Below are positions 6,575 to 8,977 of a DNA stretch of 8,977 bases, piece after piece (position 1 is the first letter of the stretch; the number at the start of each line of letters is the position of its first letter). The notes under the pieces are model-generated. The model saw only the letters and a program-made list of their open reading frames with translations. It had not been told where the DNA came from and searched no databases. The stretch spans positions 1 to 8,977 of the forward strand of contig JAISXS010000026.1 of NCBI GenBank assembly GCA_031270385.1, written 5' to 3'. This stretch comes from Puniceicoccales bacterium. Lineage in GTDB: Bacteria > Verrucomicrobiota > Verrucomicrobiia > Opitutales > JAIRKQ01. Made by a program: the position numbers and the translations under genes.

Positions 6575-6830
6575 TTAGTTGTCTTACTTGAGAAAAGCAT
6601 ACTGAATGGCATCGGCAAGGGATGCAAAGAGATGGAGGATGGAGGAAAGTTTTCGCTTGGAGTTAGCCCAAAATTTTTCGATGGGATTGGAATCTGGAGA
6701 ATATGGAGGGAGGTAAATTAGCGAGCATCCAGCGGCCTCGATGGCGTTCCGCGTCCTGGGATGCTTATGACATGACGACCACTTGCCCAGGTTTCAATGA
6801 TGCAACGAGGAATTGTTCCACCCAAGCGTT
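6575..6830 (-). pseudogene. IS630-family transposase remnant, copy A (5' truncated, internal deletion)
   Basis: Read on the minus strand from 6830 it encodes NAWVEQFLVASLKPGQVVVM, then a frame break, then HKHPRTRNAIEAAGCSLIYL, PPYSPDSNPIEKFWANSKRK and a tail ending YAFLK with TAA at 6586-6584. This is the C-terminal half of an IS630-type DDE transposase. About 14 bp are missing between VVVM and HKH, which removes the DNAAF segment with a catalytic Asp and shifts the frame, so it cannot be active. The stop codon lies inside the terminal repeat TTAGTTGTCTTACTTGAGAA (from 6575). The 5' end stops at a TA dinucleotide where MITE U12 begins. Confidence 0.85.
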
Positions 6831-6924
6831 ATAGCTGTTTCATCTGAAAAGGGCATGTTTTTTTATAAAAGGGAGGATTTTTTTGCCAAATATGGTTGAG
6901 TTAGGATGCCCTTGTCGAGTGTGA
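6830..6924 (-). repeat. MITE copy U12 (class I, reverse orientation) between two IS630 remnants
   Basis: It begins TATAGCTGTTTCATCTGAAA and ends GCCCTTGTCGAGTGTGAC, with the reversed core GCCAAATATGGTTGAGTTAG. The left end abuts the transposase copy A sequence at ACGC, which is TTTAACGC in the facing copy B, so the left junction is at a TA. The right TATA is missing; sequence passes directly into copy B. Confidence 0.8.
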
Positions 6925-7149
6925 CGGCGAGGTCTTTAACGCCTGGGTGGAACAGTCCCTCGTCCCTGCGTCACAGCCGGGGCAGGTGGTGGTCATGGAT
7001 AATGCGGCGTTTCACAAACACCGGCGGACGCGGCTCCGGACCTCAATCCAATCGAAAAATTTTGGGCTAACTCCAAGCGAAAACTTTCCTCCATCCTCCA
7101 TCTCTTTGCATCCCTTGCCGATGCCATTCAGTATGCTTTTCTCGAGTAA
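6925..7149 (+). pseudogene. IS630-family transposase remnant, copy B (5' truncated, internal deletion)
   Basis: The plus strand encodes FNAWVEQSLVPASQPGQV followed by VVMDNAAFHKHRRTR, including the catalytic Asp of MDNA. It then loses about 49 bp compared with copy A (the segment through YLPPY) and resumes, out of frame, with PDLNPIEKFWANSKRK and a tail ending YAFLE. The TAA at 7147-7149 is followed by GATGACTATA, so the last codons overlap the terminal repeat (about 7133-7159). It faces copy A with U12 between them. The missing N-terminal half and the frame break make it inactive. Confidence 0.85.
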
Positions 7150-7155
7150 GATGAC

Positions 7156-7252
7156 TATACTTGAAAAAAGCATCTGTTTAATGACATTTATTGGCAGGGT
7201 TCACGTTTCTTAGAAAACGGGGGGCATGCCTTTCTCGGGTAAGATTACTATA
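7156..7252 (+). repeat. MITE copy U13 (class II, left end shortened)
   Basis: A 97 bp unit. TATA is followed directly by CTTGAAAAAAGCATCTG, so about 9 bp of the usual left end are missing. The right end, TCTCGGGTAAGATTACTATA, is good. Its first TATA is the terminal TATA of the IS630 remnant. Confidence 0.75.
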
Positions 7253-7285
7253 CCTCCTGTTTCCAAAAAACGGGAACCTTGCCGC
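7253..7285. repeat. Possible internal MITE fragment between U13 and U14
   Basis: TTTCCAAAAAACGGGAACCT followed by TGCCG resembles the middle of a reverse-orientation unit (compare CAAAAATGGGAATTTTTTCT in U14). With TATA on each side it looks like a copy with most of both arms deleted. Weak. Confidence 0.3.
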
Positions 7286-7391
7286 TATAGTCATTTTATT
7301 CGAGAAGAGCATATTATTTTTTCACAAAAATGGGAATTTTTTCTGCCAAATGTCGTCGAGTAAAATGCTTTTTTCAAGTAAGACAACTATG
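7286..7391 (-). repeat. MITE copy U14 (class II, reverse orientation)
   Basis: A 106 bp unit from TATAGTCATTTTATTCGAGA to CAAGTAAGACAACTATG, with the core CTGCCAAATGTCGTCGAGTA in reverse orientation. It ends 19 bp before the miaB stop codon on the facing strand, so the inverted-repeat hairpin would lie in the miaB 3' untranslated region. Confidence 0.85.
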
Positions 7392-7430
7392 GTCCACAAT
7401 TGTTCCAAAATTAGTCCACAATCGTTCCAA
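7392..7430. repeat. 17-bp tandem duplication at the 3' end of miaB
   Basis: GTCCACAATTGTTCCAA (7392-7408) and GTCCACAATCGTTCCAA (7414-7430) are 22 bp apart and differ at one base. The second copy encodes the end of MiaB; the first lies just past the stop, next to U14. It looks like a slippage duplication. Confidence 0.6.
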
Positions 7431-8727
7431 GCAATACGGTTGTTGCGAAACCATCTATTTTCACATGAATGATTTTCCCGATATCGTTTTCCGTGGCGCT
7501 GAATAGCACCTTGTGATGGTTTGGCGTCCATCCAAACATGATGTTTTTGCCGCGTTTTGCGTGGCCTTCGACGAGGACGTCCGTGATTTTACCAACAAAC
7601 CGCTGATTATATAGCAACGAAACCTCGCCTACACGCTCCAGTAATACTTTGTTGCGCCGTTCCTTTTCATCTTCTGGGACGTCGTCTGCCAACTCGGCGG
7701 ATCTTGTGCCTGCGCGTGGACTGTATTTGAAAATAAACGCCATGTTGAATCTAACCGCGTCGAACAGCGATACCGTTTCCAAAAATTCCTCCTCCGTTTC
7801 CCCGGGATAGCCAACGATTATATCCGTAGAGATTCCAATCTCTGGAACCGCAGTGCGCAACTTTTCTACGATTTCAAAAATTTTTTCACGTCCATACGTC
7901 CGCCCCATTGATTTCAACACGCGGTTTGATCCGCTCTGCACTGGGAGGTGGATCGCTGGGCATAATTTTGGCAAATTTCTATGCGCCGAAATCAAATCGT
8001 CTGAAAAATAGCGCGGATGAGGAGACATGTACCTGATTCTTTCCACGCCAGAAATTTCATGGATACGCTCCAGTAGCTGTACAAATGTTGCCTTGCCACC
8101 ACCGGTGACAGTTTCCATGCCAATGTACTTGTTGACAATTTGACCAAGCAATGTAACTTCCTTCACACAATTTTTCGCTAAAAATTCCACTTCGCTGACG
8201 ATTTCATCGACGGGACGGCAGCGCTCCTTTCCGCGGGTCTTCGGAACAATGCAGTAACTGCACCGCATATTGCAACCTTCCATGATGGAAACAAACGCTG
8301 TGCCGTTGAATTTTTTCAGCCGATAGGAAAAATCTTGATCCGACTTCGTACTTTTCGATTCTCCAATTCGCAAATTTTTCCCACCATTTTCGATAACTTC
8401 CACCAACTCGTGCAGCCTTTGTGGTCCAACGACAAAATCAATGGCGCTATTCCGTTGGAAGATCGACTCCCCTAAATTTTCAGCCATACAGCCGACTATG
8501 CCGATAATAAAATTTGGGTTCGTGCGTTTCATTCGTGTCAGGTAGCCAGCCTTCCCAATCGCCTTGATTTCCGCTTGTTCGCGCACGCTGCAGGTGTTCA
8601 AAATCACGACGTCGGCAGATTTTTCATTCGTTGCTATTGTATGGCCAGCACGTTGCAACTGGGCCAACATCATCTCACTATCACGCTCGTTCATCTGGCA
8701 GCCATATGTTTTGACAAAAATTTTCAC
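7411..8727 (-). CDS. miaB: tRNA-2-methylthio-N6-dimethylallyladenosine synthase MiaB
   Basis: 438 residues. MiaB is a radical-SAM methylthiotransferase that adds a methylthio group to isopentenyl-A37 of tRNAs reading codons that begin with U. The N-terminal UPF0004 domain (1-130) has the auxiliary cluster cysteines C10, C46 and C80. The radical SAM domain (about 140-370) has CNMRCSYC (C152, C156, C159), and a TRAM domain (about 375-437) binds tRNA. The length is normal. The start is GTG at 8727, giving MKIFVKTYGCQMNERDSE, the expected N-terminus; no Shine-Dalgarno is visible. Two usually well conserved blocks deviate: GQIVNKY (195-201) where GQNVNSY is typical, and RGKERCRP (165-172) where RSRP is typical. 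All cluster cysteines are present, so it is probably functional. It converges on thrS. Confidence 0.97.
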   Translation of the reverse strand: MKIFVKTYGCQMNERDSEMMLAQLQRAGHTIATNEKSADVVILNTCSVREQAEIKAIGKAGYLTRMKRTNPNFIIGIVGCMAENLGESIFQRNSAIDFVVGPQRLHELVEVIENGGKNLRIGESKSTKSDQDFSYRLKKFNGTAFVSIMEGCNMRCSYCIVPKTRGKERCRPVDEIVSEVEFLAKNCVKEVTLLGQIVNKYIGMETVTGGGKATFVQLLERIHEISGVERIRYMSPHPRYFSDDLISAHRNLPKLCPAIHLPVQSGSNRVLKSMGRTYGREKIFEIVEKLRTAVPEIGISTDIIVGYPGETEEEFLETVSLFDAVRFNMAFIFKYSPRAGTRSAELADDVPEDEKERRNKVLLERVGEVSLLYNQRFVGKITDVLVEGHAKRGKNIMFGWTPNHHKVLFSATENDIGKIIHVKIDGFATTVLLGTIVD

Positions 8728-8737
8728 CGTTTAGCAG

Positions 8738-8864
8738 CTTTTAAAATCTGCCTTGGCATGAATGCAAGGCCGAAATCAATCAAACGCACGACTCACAGAA
8801 GCGCCGGAACTCAGTCCACGAATTCCAACGCTTCAACCAGTCGGGCAAAGTCCGAAACCACCTA
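8738..8864 (-). pseudogene. Decayed IS5-like transposase (orfA) fragment upstream of miaB
   Basis: The minus-strand frame from 8864 reads PRWFRTLPDWLKRWNSW then TEFRRFCESCV, a TGA, and LISALHSCQGRF before TAA. It resembles the W-R-LP...W-N-S-V-RFRR-E-GV region near the N-terminus of IS5-family transposases. The in-frame TGA stands where Trp is common (GVW), and both ends of the gene are missing. It lies between the miaB start and the left end of the element at 8865, so that insertion may have interrupted it. The similarity was judged by eye from a short stretch. Confidence 0.4.
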
Positions 8865-8977
8865 GGGCGTGTTAACGCTATTGCAAAATAAAAAGGAAAG
8901 AGTAAGAAATGGAGATGGAGATAACAGAAGAACAATACGCGCGAATAGATGGAATTATGCCAAGACAGAGAGGGAAC
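8865..8977 (+). mobile_element. Left end of an IS5-like insertion sequence (runs off the window)
   Basis: A likely terminal repeat begins around GGGCGTGTTAACGC (8865), right after CCTA, and a transposase reading frame starts 44 bp later. The IS5 assignment rests on the encoded N-terminus. The right end and target duplication are outside the window, so the exact boundary is provisional. Confidence 0.5.
8909..8977 (+). CDS. IS5-family transposase, N-terminal part
   Basis: The first 23 residues read MEMEITEEQYARID followed by GIMPRQRGN and continue past the window. The pattern E-I-T-x-x-Q-Y-x-R-I...LP-x-Q-R-G-N is typical of the start of IS5/IS427-group transposases, which often need a programmed frameshift between two frames. 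AAGGA at 8893-8897, 11 nt upstream of the ATG, is a plausible Shine-Dalgarno, unlike at the resident genes. A second in-frame ATG at 8915 is possible. Whether the gene is intact cannot be seen. Confidence 0.65.
   Translation, partial: MEMEITEEQYARIDGIMPRQRGN

Larger units (their letters stand above)
6575..7159. mobile_element. Composite palindromic IS630 remnant (copy A - U12 - copy B)
   Basis: The two transposase remnants are inverted, so the whole 585 bp block is bounded by terminal repeats facing outwards. The outer arms, 6590-6689 and 7044-7143, are inverted copies of 100 bp with one mismatch by eye. Further in, the arms match much less well (about 73% over 51 bp of the GTGGAACA...GTCATG segment). 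The block could move as one unit if an active transposase were supplied. Confidence 0.65.

Noticed and set aside
8728..8793. Minus-strand frame LIDFGLAFMPRQILKAAKR whose TGA overlaps the miaB GTG start, suggesting a coupled upstream kinase gene (DFG motif)
   Set aside because: It is open for only about 22 codons. Another frame over the same bases (LISALHS after FRRFCESCV) fits an IS5 transposase better, so the overlap is probably chance.

Overview
The window carries four intact housekeeping-type genes set in DNA crowded with transposon debris. The genes are rmuC (minus), a CysJ-like FAD/NADPH reductase (minus), thrS (plus) and miaB (minus), plus one tRNA-Arg(CCG) (plus). Several features hint at a bacterium of the Planctomycetes-Verrucomicrobia-Chlamydiae group, perhaps host-associated: a CysJ-type reductase with no FMN domain, a threonyl-tRNA synthetase with no TGS domain and an extra loop before its first zinc ligand, no visible Shine-Dalgarno sequence before any of the four genes, and a heavy load of dead insertion sequences. 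This placement is an inference and is held loosely.

Layout: 1-112 is the 3' end of an IS630-type transposase gene. rmuC (148-1338, minus) follows, then a gene-free stretch and tRNA-Arg (1587-1661). Next is a cluster of short repeats (1785-2088, perhaps from 1674), then the reductase gene (2115-3272, minus). An approximately 1 kb intergenic array (3363-4370) holds eight full or partial copies of the same repeat. thrS (4536-6362) comes after a strongly T-rich leader. The thrS-miaB interval (6363-7410) holds a fragment of an unknown reading frame, two broken IS630 transposase copies facing in opposite directions, and three more repeats. miaB (7411-8727, minus) is followed by a decayed IS5-like transposase fragment and the left end of a second IS5-like element that runs off the window.

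The main result is the repeat family. It is a 95-106 bp miniature element with roughly 27 bp terminal inverted repeats that begin TATAG and end CTATA. About thirteen copies are recognisable in 9 kb. One copy is nested inside another at a TA dinucleotide, and taking it out restores the interrupted element with a single TA. The terminal repeat also matches the 3' end of the local IS630 element, where the last transposase codons and the stop lie inside the terminal repeat. The repeats are therefore best read as MITEs once mobilised by an IS630/Tc1-mariner type transposase, and every transposase copy visible here is broken. Two sequence subfamilies can be told apart.

The four genes belong to different processes (DNA maintenance, electron transfer, translation, tRNA modification). 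They do not form an operon: the reductase/thrS pair is divergent, and tRNA/reductase and thrS/miaB are convergent. Repeats fill all three of these intervals and may end or insulate transcription there.
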